Source: Dysgonomonas sp. Marseille-P4361
Lineage (GTDB): Bacteria; Bacteroidota; Bacteroidia; Bacteroidales; Dysgonomonadaceae
Direction of reading: 5' to 3'
Assembly (NCBI RefSeq): GCF_900343125.1
Contig: NZ_OPYL01000002.1
Span: 124,001 to 188,000 of the forward strand
DNA length: 64,000 nucleotides
Made by a program: the position numbers and the translations under genes. The notes under the pieces are model-generated. The model did not search any database. It was given only the letters and a program-made list of their open reading frames with translations, and was not told the origin of the DNA. Within the stretch, counting starts at the first letter, position 1, and the number at the start of each line of letters is the position of its first letter. Of the stretch, positions 18,009 to 26,655 are shown in pieces.

Positions 18009-20609
18009 TTAGTCTTCTTTTTTCTTAAAGCTGAAACCTAGCATAGCAATCAACAGCAAGATCAATAATCCTGACGATGCTGTAGCTGCAAGTCGGCTAT
18101 TGTTGTATCCTTCAGGTTCGAACTTGAATACAATTTCGTGTTCGCCTGCAGGTACTCGCATAGCTCTAAGTGTCCAGTCGGCTCTGAGGTGAGGTACCTC
18201 TTCTTCATCTACAAACGCTTTCCATCCATTTGAAAAATAAATCTCAGAGAAAACGGCTAACTGTTCACTATTCGCTTTCGATTTGTATGTCAATATGTTT
18301 GGTTTGTACGATGTGAGCTCTATTGTTGCTGTAGAGTCGGGCGTAATGCTCAAACCTGATAGTTCGGCCTCGAATCGCTTATCTACGACTGCTACTTGTT
18401 GAGGATCGAAGAGAGATGTAATTTCTGCTATTTCAGCATCAGCATTTTCTACAAATTTATACTCAGAAACAAACCAAGCATTGCCCATAGCGTTCTTGTT
18501 CTCAATTGCAGGCAACTCGGGATGGAAAATCATGTATTTAGCATTCAGCATGTTCAACGCAACAGAGTTTCTGAGGGTAGGGGCGAGGCTGTCTTGTACC
18601 CATTTTACAAGGATTTCCTCAGGTTTCTGTCCTTCAACGAAAGTTGCTGTCTGGAGTTGAGAATATGCGTTTTGGAAGTGTGAACCTGTGGCTTGTTGCA
18701 ATGTACTTATTTCAGCTGCAAGTCTGTTATCTATCAACTCCTGATAACGTTTCAGTTTTGCAGCATGGTATCCACCTATCGATTTGTGATAGTATGAAGT
18801 GTTTGTCTCGTTGAAAGGATCGTTCATATTTAAAACTCTGTACGAAGGATGTTTATCTTTCAATATAGACTTGTCTGCTACAGATTGAGAGAACGTTTGA
18901 GTTGTATAAGTATTTTTGTTTATAAAATTATTGTCGTTAAGATATCTCTTGTCTACCGGCCAAAGATCAGCCAAAATTAGAATAGCAAGAGCTATGGAAA
19001 CATATAGACCTACCTCTCGTTTTTCTATTTTCGTTTTCAGGGTGAAGAAAAGTATAGCTCCCGATAGCAGGATAAATATACACGAACGCATGGCATCAGC
19101 CGAAAGCAAAGCTTTGCGTTGCTCCAAAATAGCTTGATAATATTCAGGAATAACGGTTAAGTTTCTTGGTTCGTCCATAGATGAAGCAAAATTGAAGAAT
19201 GCTCCTGGCATAATCCAGAGTAAAAATGTAAACCCTCCGGTTACTCCTAAGGATATAAATAAGGCTTTCTTTAGCTTTTCTTTTTCTATCTGTCCGGATA
19301 GGAATTCCTTTAGCCCCCATACAGCAATCATAATAACCGATAAGGCTGGGATAACTAGTGCCATAGATACAGCTCTGAATTTGCTGTAGAGAGGGAAATG
19401 ATAGAAGAAAAAATCATTGAACCATTCCATGTTTTTACCCCACGATAAGAAGATGAAGAAGATTGTTCCAATCAATAGTGCCCACTTTACATTACTGCGT
19501 ATAATGATCATACCTAGTATGAAGAGGAAGCAAATAATAGCACCGAAATATACCGGTCCGCTGGTAAAGGGTTGTTCGCCCCAGTACTGAGAGCCTCCTC
19601 TGAAAAGAATATTCGCATCTTGCTCAGATATTCTATTGTTTTGCAATTGACTCATCAACACCTTGTAGCTTTCAGATTTGTCGTCGAATGGACGAGAAAC
19701 ACCGCCATATATATTTGGTACTAACAGGGATAATGTTTCGGCTTTGCCATAACTCCAAGCAAAAGCATAATCTTTATCCAATCCTGACGACTGCTTTTCG
19801 GTAGTGCTTGGATTGCTTAATTCAGATTTTCCGCGAGTGCTCTCTCTCGCCATTTCGGCATTTGCATATATATTCCCCATGTTGCAAAGCAGGGCAAGAG
19901 CTAGAGCTAATGTCATAACTCCGCAGGCTTTTAGTAAGTCTTTTATATCCTTTTCTCTAATCTTGCCTATGGCGTATGCTATGAATAAAATGAGACAGAA
20001 TAAACCCGTATAATAAGTTATTTGTAAGTGATTGTTTTTTATTTGAAGAGCCAGACCTAATGCCATGAGTAGTCCGGCTAATAGTATTTTATTCTTAAAC
20101 AATGCCATTATTCCGGCAACGATAAGGGGCATATAGGCTAAAGCCCATGCTTTGGTGACGTGTCCGGCCTCGATGATGATGATGTTATAAGATGACAGCG
20201 AATAAGCGATTGCTCCCAATATTGAGATGAAAGGACCAAATCCCATGATGCAGAACAATATATATGCCATAAGCATGCCTGTAAATACAGCTCCGGCACT
20301 GGTGCTTCCTAATGCCTTGAATGGTGCTTCAAGGTAGTCGAGGAAGTTAGGTGTTCCGCCCCATACACCTATCTGATATGACGGCATACCGGAGAACATA
20401 GAGCCAGTCCAGGCTGAAGATCCACCTTCTTGATAGTAATAATCAATTAGCTCTTTTGCAGATCCTTGAAATTGCTGAGTATCTCCTTGTTGTAGTACCT
20501 TTCCGTCAATCAGAGGACTGAAGTAAATCATGGTTATTGCCAAAAAAACAACGATAGCAATAATGTGAGGTATAATTTGTTTTAATAAAGATTGGTCTTT
20601 TTTAATCAT
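18009..20609 (-). CDS. YfhO family polytopic membrane protein
   Basis: An 866-residue inner membrane protein. It starts with a helix (IIAIVVFLAITMIYFSPLI) and the periplasmic loop GKVLQQGDTQQFQGSAKEL, followed by more than ten hydrophobic segments and a large extracytoplasmic region (about 550-830) with DPFNETNTSYYHKSIGGYHAAKL. One last helix (LLILLLIAMLGFSF) precedes the end. This matches the YfhO family, GT-C-like proteins implicated in glycosylating lipoteichoic acid in Firmicutes and of unknown role in Bacteroidota. The neighbouring GT2 and methyltransferase genes fit an envelope-glycan role. Confidence 0.88.
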   Translation of the reverse strand: MIKKDQSLLKQIIPHIIAIVVFLAITMIYFSPLIDGKVLQQGDTQQFQGSAKELIDYYYQEGGSSAWTGSMFSGMPSYQIGVWGGTPNFLDYLEAPFKALGSTSAGAVFTGMLMAYILFCIMGFGPFISILGAIAYSLSSYNIIIIEAGHVTKAWALAYMPLIVAGIMALFKNKILLAGLLMALGLALQIKNNHLQITYYTGLFCLILFIAYAIGKIREKDIKDLLKACGVMTLALALALLCNMGNIYANAEMARESTRGKSELSNPSTTEKQSSGLDKDYAFAWSYGKAETLSLLVPNIYGGVSRPFDDKSESYKVLMSQLQNNRISEQDANILFRGGSQYWGEQPFTSGPVYFGAIICFLFILGMIIIRSNVKWALLIGTIFFIFLSWGKNMEWFNDFFFYHFPLYSKFRAVSMALVIPALSVIMIAVWGLKEFLSGQIEKEKLKKALFISLGVTGGFTFLLWIMPGAFFNFASSMDEPRNLTVIPEYYQAILEQRKALLSADAMRSCIFILLSGAILFFTLKTKIEKREVGLYVSIALAILILADLWPVDKRYLNDNNFINKNTYTTQTFSQSVADKSILKDKHPSYRVLNMNDPFNETNTSYYHKSIGGYHAAKLKRYQELIDNRLAAEISTLQQATGSHFQNAYSQLQTATFVEGQKPEEILVKWVQDSLAPTLRNSVALNMLNAKYMIFHPELPAIENKNAMGNAWFVSEYKFVENADAEIAEITSLFDPQQVAVVDKRFEAELSGLSITPDSTATIELTSYKPNILTYKSKANSEQLAVFSEIYFSNGWKAFVDEEEVPHLRADWTLRAMRVPAGEHEIVFKFEPEGYNNSRLAATASSGLLILLLIAMLGFSFKKKED

Positions 20610-20622
20610 CTTATAGCAATTT

Positions 20623-21531
20623 TTACTGTTTCTTCTTTAATATATATGTAAGCGAGCTGGAACGCTTTTTATTGTTCAAACTTTTGAGGAAAAATATTCC
20701 ACCTCTTACGAGTCCAACAAGGCTACCCAAGGTGGTTCCTTTGTTTTTCTCGCTAAGCATCGAAATGTAGAATGTATCGAAATGCATAGGCTTGGTATCT
20801 ATCAGCTCAAACTGATGCCTTTCTATCAGGTACTTGAAATCGTCGGGGGAAAAATGCCATAGATGGCGAGGAACATCATATGCAGCCCAGTATTCTTTAT
20901 AAAATTCGGCATCGAACGAACTCTTGTTGGGGAGAGCAATAATCAAAGTTCCATCATCTTTAAGTATTTTGCGCAGATGCTCCATGACGGTGTTTAGATG
21001 TTCCAGATGTTCGAGTACATGCCACATCGAAATAACGTCTTTTGTTTTTGGTGATATATTGTATAAATATTCTGAATCTTGGCAATCGATATTGAACTTT
21101 TGTTTTGCAAACAATCGGGCATCTTCTGATTTTTCAATTCCTGTAACTACCCATTTCTTTTCTCTCATTTTGTTGAGAAAATAACCAGTTCCAGAGCCTA
21201 TGTCAAGGAGTAAGCCTGATTTTTTTGTTGTGTATTTTTTTACAATTTTCGCTTTCGATTTTAGTGCTACTTTTCTAGCTATATGGTAAAGCCTATTGAT
21301 TATCCCTTTCTGTGTATCGCTATGTGATACATACTCGGGTGCTTCATAGTAGCGTCCTATAGCCTTTTCGGAAGGAAAGTTCTGTGTGAAAGCAAAACCG
21401 CATGACTGGCATTTTTCGATTTCAAAGGTTTCTTTACTTGCTAAATAGTCTTTGCATTCAAGAAAGTGAGTAGAATTCATGCTCCCACATACAGGGCATA
21501 TATTTATATAGATATTGGAAATTTCAGCCAT
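20623..21531 (-). CDS. Class I SAM-dependent methyltransferase with N-terminal zinc ribbon
   Basis: 302 residues. The N-terminus has two CxxC pairs (CPVCGS at 12-15 and CQSCGFAF near 40) that form a zinc ribbon as in the methyltransferase-11/23 group of sugar methyltransferases. The SAM site is LLLDIGSGTGYFLNKM, followed by VISMWHVLEHLEHLN and a LIIALPN strand. The C-terminal part (YWAAYDVPRHLWHFSPDDF) is typical of enzymes acting on surface-glycan precursors. It lies 5 bases after the HAD gene and 13 before YfhO. Confidence 0.88.
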   Translation of the reverse strand: MAEISNIYINICPVCGSMNSTHFLECKDYLASKETFEIEKCQSCGFAFTQNFPSEKAIGRYYEAPEYVSHSDTQKGIINRLYHIARKVALKSKAKIVKKYTTKKSGLLLDIGSGTGYFLNKMREKKWVVTGIEKSEDARLFAKQKFNIDCQDSEYLYNISPKTKDVISMWHVLEHLEHLNTVMEHLRKILKDDGTLIIALPNKSSFDAEFYKEYWAAYDVPRHLWHFSPDDFKYLIERHQFELIDTKPMHFDTFYISMLSEKNKGTTLGSLVGLVRGGIFFLKSLNNKKRSSSLTYILKKKQ

Positions 21532-21536
21532 GTATT

Positions 21537-22196
21537 TTAATTGTTGAATAATAGTCTGTCGACTTGATCAAAGTTCTTAATTTTCTGATATTCTGACCAG
21601 TCAGAGTAATCGTCGTCATTAGAGTCTACAATAATGATTTTGCCTGCATTAGCATTTTTGGCAGACTGTAAGCCTGCAATAGCATCTTCAAATATAATAA
21701 CTTCTTCATGTTTTTTGTTAATAACAGACAATGCAATCTGATAAATCTGGGGGGCTGGTTTGCCTTCTATTTTACCATTATTATAAACTACTTTATCGTA
21801 TTCGAACCAATTTGATAAGGGTAGATGTTCGAAATAAAAGTCTAGGTTCTCTTTCCCTGAGGCTGTAGCTATGGTGAAAGGAATCTTTTGACCTTTAAGG
21901 AAATCTAAAAAGTCAATTAAGCCTGGTGCAAGCTGCATGTCGGTTTCTAAACATAGTTTTTGATATAGAAGTTCTTTCTCTAATGTGTATTCCTGAATTT
22001 TGTCGTCAGACAAATCTGTTTGGAATAACGATAAGAAAAGATCTTTGTTGTTTTTTCCATGCATCTTTTTGAATTTATCGTCGTCTGATAAAAACAAGCC
22101 GTGATTTGTGAGAAAAATATCCCAGGCTCTGTTGTGTAATTTGGTATCCCAGAATAAAGTTCCATTAAAATCGAAGATAACACCAGAAAATGCCAT
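21537..22196 (-). CDS. HAD-superfamily hydrolase (beta-phosphoglucomutase/phosphatase-like)
   Basis: 219 residues, first gene of the seven-gene minus-strand cluster. Motif I is FDFNGTLFWDT: nucleophile Asp9 is present, but the second Asp of DxDxT (usually the acid/base) is Asn11. The alpha-helical cap runs from about residue 18 to 85. The Thr motif is FTIATASGKEN, the Lys motif GKPAPQIYQIA, and the acidic motif VIIFEDAIAGLQSAKNANAG. It is like beta-phosphoglucomutase and DL-glycerol-3-phosphatase in size. The Asn substitution may lower activity or mark a subfamily. Confidence 0.85.
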   Translation of the reverse strand: MAFSGVIFDFNGTLFWDTKLHNRAWDIFLTNHGLFLSDDDKFKKMHGKNNKDLFLSLFQTDLSDDKIQEYTLEKELLYQKLCLETDMQLAPGLIDFLDFLKGQKIPFTIATASGKENLDFYFEHLPLSNWFEYDKVVYNNGKIEGKPAPQIYQIALSVINKKHEEVIIFEDAIAGLQSAKNANAGKIIIVDSNDDDYSDWSEYQKIKNFDQVDRLLFNN

Positions 22197-22221
22197 ACAT
22201 TGCTATATTTATAATTGAACA

Positions 22222-22229
22222 CAAATGTA
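22222..22229 (-). promoter_or_regulatory. -7 box (TACATTTG) for the HAD-to-lipoprotein cluster
   Basis: Perfect TAnnTTTG on the minus strand, 25 bases before ATG 22196. It is probably the main promoter of the 22196-14997 cluster. No clear -33 TTG. Confidence 0.5.
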
Positions 22230-22348
22230 CGAAATACTTGTATATATAGATATTTAAAGAGTTAACTATTATTTTCTTTATAGTTATTATTAAAACATTT
22301 TAGCTTTCACATGCGTTGAATAGCCGAACTAAAATTAAAAATACAAAT

Positions 22349-22939
22349 ATGAAACTAGCAGTAGAAAAACGTAGATCTTATTATGCATTAAGTAACGAGA
22401 GTCCGATTTCGGATAGAGAAATAAGAGAAATAATTGATTTTGCAGTATTAAATGTGCCATCATCGTTCAATTCGCAATCAACTAGAGTTGTATTGCTTTT
22501 AGGTGATAGCCATAAAAAGTTGTGGCAAATAGTAAAAGATGTGTTGCAAAAAAGGATTTCGGAAGAAGCTTTTGTTGCTACAGAAAAAAAGATAGATGGA
22601 GCCTTTGCCTCGGGATATGGTACAGTATTATTTTATGAAGATGAAGCTGTAGTAGAAGGTCTTCAGCAGGCTTTCCCTTCTTATAAAGATAACTTTCCTG
22701 TGTGGTCGCATCATACTTCGGCAATGCATCAGTTTACGATCTGGACATTGTTGGAAGAAGCTGGCTTAGGAGCGTCACTTCAGCATTATAATCCTATCAT
22801 CGACGAGGAGGTAGCTAAAGCATTTAACATAAATCCTAAGTGGAAGCTTATCGCTCAAATGTCTTTTGGTAAACCTATAGGAGAGCCTAATGTAAAAGAG
22901 CGTCAGTCGTTAGAAGGTCGTGTAGTCGTTTTTGAATAG
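22349..22939 (+). CDS. Nitroreductase family FMN oxidoreductase
   Basis: 196 residues of the nitroreductase fold, which uses FMN and NAD(P)H to reduce nitro or quinone compounds. Visible features are the N-terminal VEKRRSYYAL (RRS/T FMN-phosphate site), VPSSFNSQSTRVVLLLG, and ASLQHYNPIIDEEVAKAFNI with LIAQMSFGKPIGEP near the end, as in the small YfhC/HBN1-like group. A TTG at 22316 is in frame, but ATG 22349 (MKLAVEKRRS) gives the usual family start. It converges on the AraC gene at 23149. Confidence 0.88.
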   Translation: MKLAVEKRRSYYALSNESPISDREIREIIDFAVLNVPSSFNSQSTRVVLLLGDSHKKLWQIVKDVLQKRISEEAFVATEKKIDGAFASGYGTVLFYEDEAVVEGLQQAFPSYKDNFPVWSHHTSAMHQFTIWTLLEEAGLGASLQHYNPIIDEEVAKAFNINPKWKLIAQMSFGKPIGEPNVKERQSLEGRVVVFE

Positions 22940-22952
22940 GAAGGGGATAAAA

Positions 22953-22990
22953 TGCAAAAAGCCCGCAAATTCCCTTCGCAGACTTTCCAA
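22953..22990 (-). terminator. Possible terminator of the AraC gene
   Basis: On the minus strand AAAGTCTGC and GCGGGCTTT pair over nine bases with two G-T wobbles around an 11-base loop, followed by TTTTTGC. It lies about 150 bases past the AraC stop, so the link is uncertain. Confidence 0.45.
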
Positions 22991-23028
22991 CCTTAACACA
23001 AACTTTACAAAACTACACAATAATAGAG

Positions 23029-23104
23029 TTAAACTACAACCTAGTTAGGTTTTCAGTTTAAGTAAATATATCCTCATATATTTACACTACAAAAGTATGA
23101 GGAT
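23029..23104 (+). terminator. Nested hairpins ending in an intrinsic terminator
   Basis: Three pairings are visible: TTAAACT..AACCTA/TAGGTT..AGTTTAA (23029-23061), GTAAATATAT/ATATATTTAC (23062-23085), and ATCCTCATA (23070-23078) with TATGAGGAT (23096-23104) followed by TTTTTG. The second and third exclude each other. The last one resembles a terminator on the plus strand for the nitroreductase transcript. Confidence 0.5.
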
Positions 23105-23148
23105 TTTTGCATCTTTTGATTACATATATATGCCTGCTTTTTCAGAAT

Positions 23149-24024
23149 TTATGCCTTTTTTGAGGCATCTGCTTTGGGTTTTGTTTTTTTACTTCGGATT
23201 ATGCCCGGAGTAGCACCAAAACTGGCTTTGCAGAAATCGTTGAAGTGGGAGGGAGATGAGAAACCAAACTCTTCACTTATTTCCTTAAATGATTTGTTTG
23301 TACTGTTTATTTGGTGGAATATAACTTTTTCTCTTTCGTCTTTCATCCATTGGTAAGCAGATACGCCAAATGCTTTTTTGAAGCGCTTCTGGAAACCGGA
23401 CAGACTGTAGTTGGTAAGGGATGCTAATTCCTGTACAGTTTTAGCTTTCAGTCTGTTCTTTAGTACAAGCTCAGAGAAAGGAATATCCTGTGTTAGTATA
23501 GGATGTAAGAAGTATAGTAGTTCTTGTTTCGTATAATATGCTCTTAGTAGAAAATAAAATTCTTTTGTTTTTAATTCAAAAAAGTATGTGCATTTCAACC
23601 CGTCTGTCATACATGTATCTAGAAAAGAAAGGAAGGACTCTACCCTTTCGTTAAAGTCTAACGGGAAGGCTCTAGGTATAAAGTTCCCTTTGTCTTCGCG
23701 TAACAATGAGTCGAGAGGGAAGCAATCGCATAGCCTCTTGGTGTTGTGTAAAGACATGACGATAAGTACAGAATCTTCGATAGCGCGAATTGAAGAATGG
23801 ATAGCTGCTGGCAAGATAACCATTTTCTTGTCAGAAATTTTTTTGTTTACAATTTTACCGTAAGAAAGATAGATAGAGCCCGAAAGAACAAAAATAATCT
23901 TGTTCTGAACCGTAAGAGCCTCCCAGGTTTGTTCCTTTTCTAAAGAAATCTTCTCGATTGTAGGTCTTTCTCCTTTTTCGTAGTTATAACACGTTAAATG
24001 TTCTTGTACGTATAGCAATTCCAT
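23149..24024 (-). CDS. AraC family transcriptional regulator
   Basis: 291 residues. The N-terminal part (about 1-170) is a beta-rich sensor domain (WEALTVQNKIIFVLSGSIYLSYG). The C-terminal about 100 residues hold two helix-turn-helix motifs: VQELASLTNYSLSGFQKRFKKAFG and FKEISEEFGFSSPSHFNDFCKASFG with the ATPG signature, read in segments. A basic Lys-rich tail follows. The ligand is unknown and no target is obvious; it is transcribed away from the ABC operon and toward the nitroreductase gene. Confidence 0.9.
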   Translation of the reverse strand: MELLYVQEHLTCYNYEKGERPTIEKISLEKEQTWEALTVQNKIIFVLSGSIYLSYGKIVNKKISDKKMVILPAAIHSSIRAIEDSVLIVMSLHNTKRLCDCFPLDSLLREDKGNFIPRAFPLDFNERVESFLSFLDTCMTDGLKCTYFFELKTKEFYFLLRAYYTKQELLYFLHPILTQDIPFSELVLKNRLKAKTVQELASLTNYSLSGFQKRFKKAFGVSAYQWMKDEREKVIFHQINSTNKSFKEISEEFGFSSPSHFNDFCKASFGATPGIIRSKKTKPKADASKKA

Positions 24025-24592
24025 ACAGGTAATAATTGTTTATGTTTTATTTATGGTAACAAATAGGTTCTATCTGTAAAATAAATAGTGGGGTATTAAT
24101 GTTATATATTGCTCTCCTTATGCTTGCAAATATATATAAAATAATAAACCCTTGTTGTTCGTTGATTCCTTTTGTAAATTAATTTACGAGAATTATCCCG
24201 TTACTTGTTTAAGCATTTTGCTAGTGCCTGTTTATTTTGTTTCTGTAAAATAGTTTTCTACTAGTCTTATTAGCCTCTGAAATATCACGGTTTGTCCTTA
24301 AATTGTATATCTGTATCTATAAAATAGATATCAGATTAATAGTTGCCCATTTTAACAAGAGATAGAATTCTATTCATGGTTTGATTTAATCCTTTTGGTA
24401 GGATCTTGAGGAATATTTTGTTCTTATCCTTGTTTAACTCTTCTTATTTTGTCTTGTTCTGCGAATATACAACAATAAAATGTAAATTCCTTTGTTGTTA
24501 AGGAATAAAATTGTTTTTGATCGCATTTTAACAAGTGGGAAATCTCAGTGGAACCTTTAGTTGTTTTTTTGTCAAAATATATTATTAAAAAG
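24025..24592. other. AT-rich intergenic region
   Basis: About 570 bases between the divergent AraC and ABC genes. No open frame, tRNA or strong hairpin. Small palindromes are present (TAAATTAATTTA near 24176, TATCTAT-AAA-ATAGATA near 24310) but they are what AT-rich DNA gives by chance. Confidence 0.5.
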
Positions 24593-24622
24593 TTTGTATT
24601 TCAAAAATATGTTATATATTTG
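24593..24622 (+). promoter_or_regulatory. Bacteroidota promoter of the ABC/GntR operon
   Basis: -33 TTTG at 24593-24596 and -7 box TATATTTG at 24615-24622, 18 bases apart. The expected start of transcription is near 24628, giving a leader of about 25 bases before ATG 24653. Confidence 0.75.
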
Positions 24623-24624
24623 CA

Positions 24625-24646
24625 GTGTACTAATTACCTAATACAC
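24625..24646. promoter_or_regulatory. YtrA-type GntR operator candidate
   Basis: An inverted repeat with half sites GTGTACTA and TAATACAC around a central ATTACC, directly covering the expected transcription start. GTGTA...TACAC is the form reported for YtrA-subfamily GntR regulators, and such a regulator is the third gene of this operon, so autorepression is a good guess. Confidence 0.65.
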
Positions 24647-24652
24647 TAAAGT

Positions 24653-25480
24653 ATGATACAAATAGATAATCTTAGCTTCTATTATAACAAAAAAAGACCG
24701 GTCTTTGATAATGTGTCTTTTAATATAAAGAGCGGTATATATGGTCTGTTGGGCGAAAATGGCGTTGGTAAAACTACTTTGTTGCACATTATAAGCGGGT
24801 TATGTTTTTCCAAAGAAGGGGAGTGCCATGTGCTTGGTTATGAGTCTGCTTATCGGAATCCGGAGATGCTGAAACAGTTGTTCTTTCTTCCGGAAGAATT
24901 TCAAGCTCCAAATATGGATATAATGGACTTTGTGAAAAGTAGTTCTGTTTTTTACCCTAACTATAGTCAGGAGCAATTTGAGTCTTATCTACAAGAATTT
25001 CAGGTGGAGAAAGAACGGAAAATGACAGAGTTGTCGTTTGGGCAAAAAAAGAAAGTTTTGATTGCTTTTGCCTTAGCTCTTAATACGCCGGTAACCTTAT
25101 TGGATGAGCCAACAAATGGACTTGATATACCTTCTAAGTCTCAGTTCAGGAAAATAATAGCTTCGGCTTATGACGAGCAACGTTGTATTATTATATCTAC
25201 CCATCAGGTGAGAGATTTGGAAAGTTTGATAGATCCCATTATTATTTTGGATAGAAATCAGATTTTACTAAATAATACAGTAGAAGAAATAACTAAAAAA
25301 CTACTATTTTCTCATACTTCGTATAAGCCGGAAGATGTGTTGTATTGCGAACAAACGTTGCAAGGGTATAGTTCCGTAATGGTAAACGAATACGGCGAAG
25401 AAAGTATCCTGAATATCGAAGCTTTATTTAATACAGTTGTGAATAATAAGGCCAAGATGAAAGAGTTGTTTAATCTCTAA
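24653..25480 (+). CDS. ABC transporter ATP-binding protein
   Basis: 275-residue nucleotide-binding subunit. Walker A is GENGVGKTT at 34-42, the Q-loop region LFFLPEEF, the signature LSFGQKKKVLIAFAL, Walker B VTLLDEPTNGLD, and the switch His in IIISTHQVRDLE. The last about 70 residues are an accessory domain. It is in one operon with a membrane subunit (gap 13) and a GntR regulator, the arrangement of YtrA-regulated exporters that respond to cell-envelope stress or peptides. Confidence 0.93.
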   Translation: MIQIDNLSFYYNKKRPVFDNVSFNIKSGIYGLLGENGVGKTTLLHIISGLCFSKEGECHVLGYESAYRNPEMLKQLFFLPEEFQAPNMDIMDFVKSSSVFYPNYSQEQFESYLQEFQVEKERKMTELSFGQKKKVLIAFALALNTPVTLLDEPTNGLDIPSKSQFRKIIASAYDEQRCIIISTHQVRDLESLIDPIIILDRNQILLNNTVEEITKKLLFSHTSYKPEDVLYCEQTLQGYSSVMVNEYGEESILNIEALFNTVVNNKAKMKELFNL

Positions 25481-25493
25481 TTTTTAAAAGAAA

Positions 25494-26282
25494 ATGAATT
25501 CAGTATTTGATATAAATCGTTTTTTGAAACTGGAAAAAAGAAACTTGTTTTTTTCTAAAATGCAATACTTGTATGTTCTGGCGGGTTTTACTGGTGTATA
25601 CTTGCTGTCGGTGTTGTTGAAGATATGGGCAGACTTCAGTCTTACCGGATTTATTTATGCAGGGGTATTTATTGTTGTAATGTGTGGCCCTTGTCTTTTC
25701 GAAAAGTCAAGAAATAAATACACGGGAGTTTTTGACTTTATTCTACCTGCATCAACTTTCGAGAAATATTTGAGTATATGGTTAAGGTATGTTGTTTTTA
25801 TACCAGTATTACTGTATGTTCTTCTTCTATTCTTGAATTTTATTACAGGTTTAATTCCTGTAGATGCGGTTCAAGAACATGTAAGTGTTATGGATATAGA
25901 CTTAAGCCCTAGTGTAGGAAAAGCATATGCAGTTATGCTGTCAATTCAGGCTACATATCTTGCGGGGTGTTTTTATTTTAAACGATATGCATTTGCAAAG
26001 ACTTCAATACTAATTTTATTTATTGGAGTATCTTTTATGGTAATAGGTACTATTATTGGGGGCTACTTCCTATCAGGAGAATCAATGTCTTTTACCTTTG
26101 GAGCAGGGAATGAGATAGAATCTATTCAAGGGAATTATGATGCCGGTTACACAATGGGATATGCGTTAGCCTCTATCTTGAAAGATCCGCTGTTGTCATT
26201 TATGGATAATACTATAAGCGTAATTTACATTTTGGGAATGTGGATTGTGTGCTTTTTCAAATTGAGAGAAACTGAAATTTAA
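25494..26282 (+). CDS. ABC transporter membrane subunit
   Basis: 262 residues with about six hydrophobic segments (YLYVLAGFTGVYLLSVLL, GFIYAGVFIVVMCGPCLF, YVVFIPVLLYVLLLFLNF, ILILFIGVSFMVIGTIIGG, SVIYILGMWIVCFF and one more). A short cytoplasmic start and a loop with FDFILPASTFEKYLSIWLRY match the ABC-2-type exporter permeases of Bacteroidota. It pairs with the ATPase at 24653. The substrate is unknown. Confidence 0.85.
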   Translation: MNSVFDINRFLKLEKRNLFFSKMQYLYVLAGFTGVYLLSVLLKIWADFSLTGFIYAGVFIVVMCGPCLFEKSRNKYTGVFDFILPASTFEKYLSIWLRYVVFIPVLLYVLLLFLNFITGLIPVDAVQEHVSVMDIDLSPSVGKAYAVMLSIQATYLAGCFYFKRYAFAKTSILILFIGVSFMVIGTIIGGYFLSGESMSFTFGAGNEIESIQGNYDAGYTMGYALASILKDPLLSFMDNTISVIYILGMWIVCFFKLRETEI

Positions 26283-26288
26283 TAGCGT

Positions 26289-26648
26289 ATGGATTTTAAA
26301 TCAAATAAACCAATATACCTGCAAATAGTAGATTTCTGTTTTCAGAAAATACTAATCGGAGAATGGCCGGAAGAAGAACGAATCCCTTCGGTTAGAGAGT
26401 TGGGAGCAACTTTGCAGGTCAACCCTAATACGGCGATGAGAGCATTTGAGTATATGCAGTCGGAAGACGTGATATATTCTAAAAGAGGAATGGGGTACTT
26501 CGTATCTGAGAATGCGCGTAAAGTGATTTCAGGCTTGCAAAAGAAAGATTTTTTTGAAGATGTTTTACCCGAAACTTTTAAGATAATGGAACTTTTGGGG
26601 ATTACTATCGAAGAAGTAGTGGATAGATATAATAAGTCTAAAGAATAG
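26289..26648 (+). CDS. GntR family regulator, YtrA subfamily
   Basis: 119 residues: a winged helix (about 8-75, KPIYLQIVDFCFQKILIGEW, then RIPSVRELGATLQVNPNTAM) followed by only about 40 residues, too short for an effector domain, as in the YtrA subfamily. It lies 6 bases after the permease. It probably represses its own operon through the palindrome at 24625-24646. Confidence 0.92.
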   Translation: MDFKSNKPIYLQIVDFCFQKILIGEWPEEERIPSVRELGATLQVNPNTAMRAFEYMQSEDVIYSKRGMGYFVSENARKVISGLQKKDFFEDVLPETFKIMELLGITIEEVVDRYNKSKE

Positions 26649-26655
26649 GAATGTT

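Noticed and set aside
24170-24330. Small palindromes (TAAATTAATTTA, TATCTATAAAATAGATA)
   Set aside because: Such AT palindromes are frequent by chance in this AT-rich intergenic DNA.
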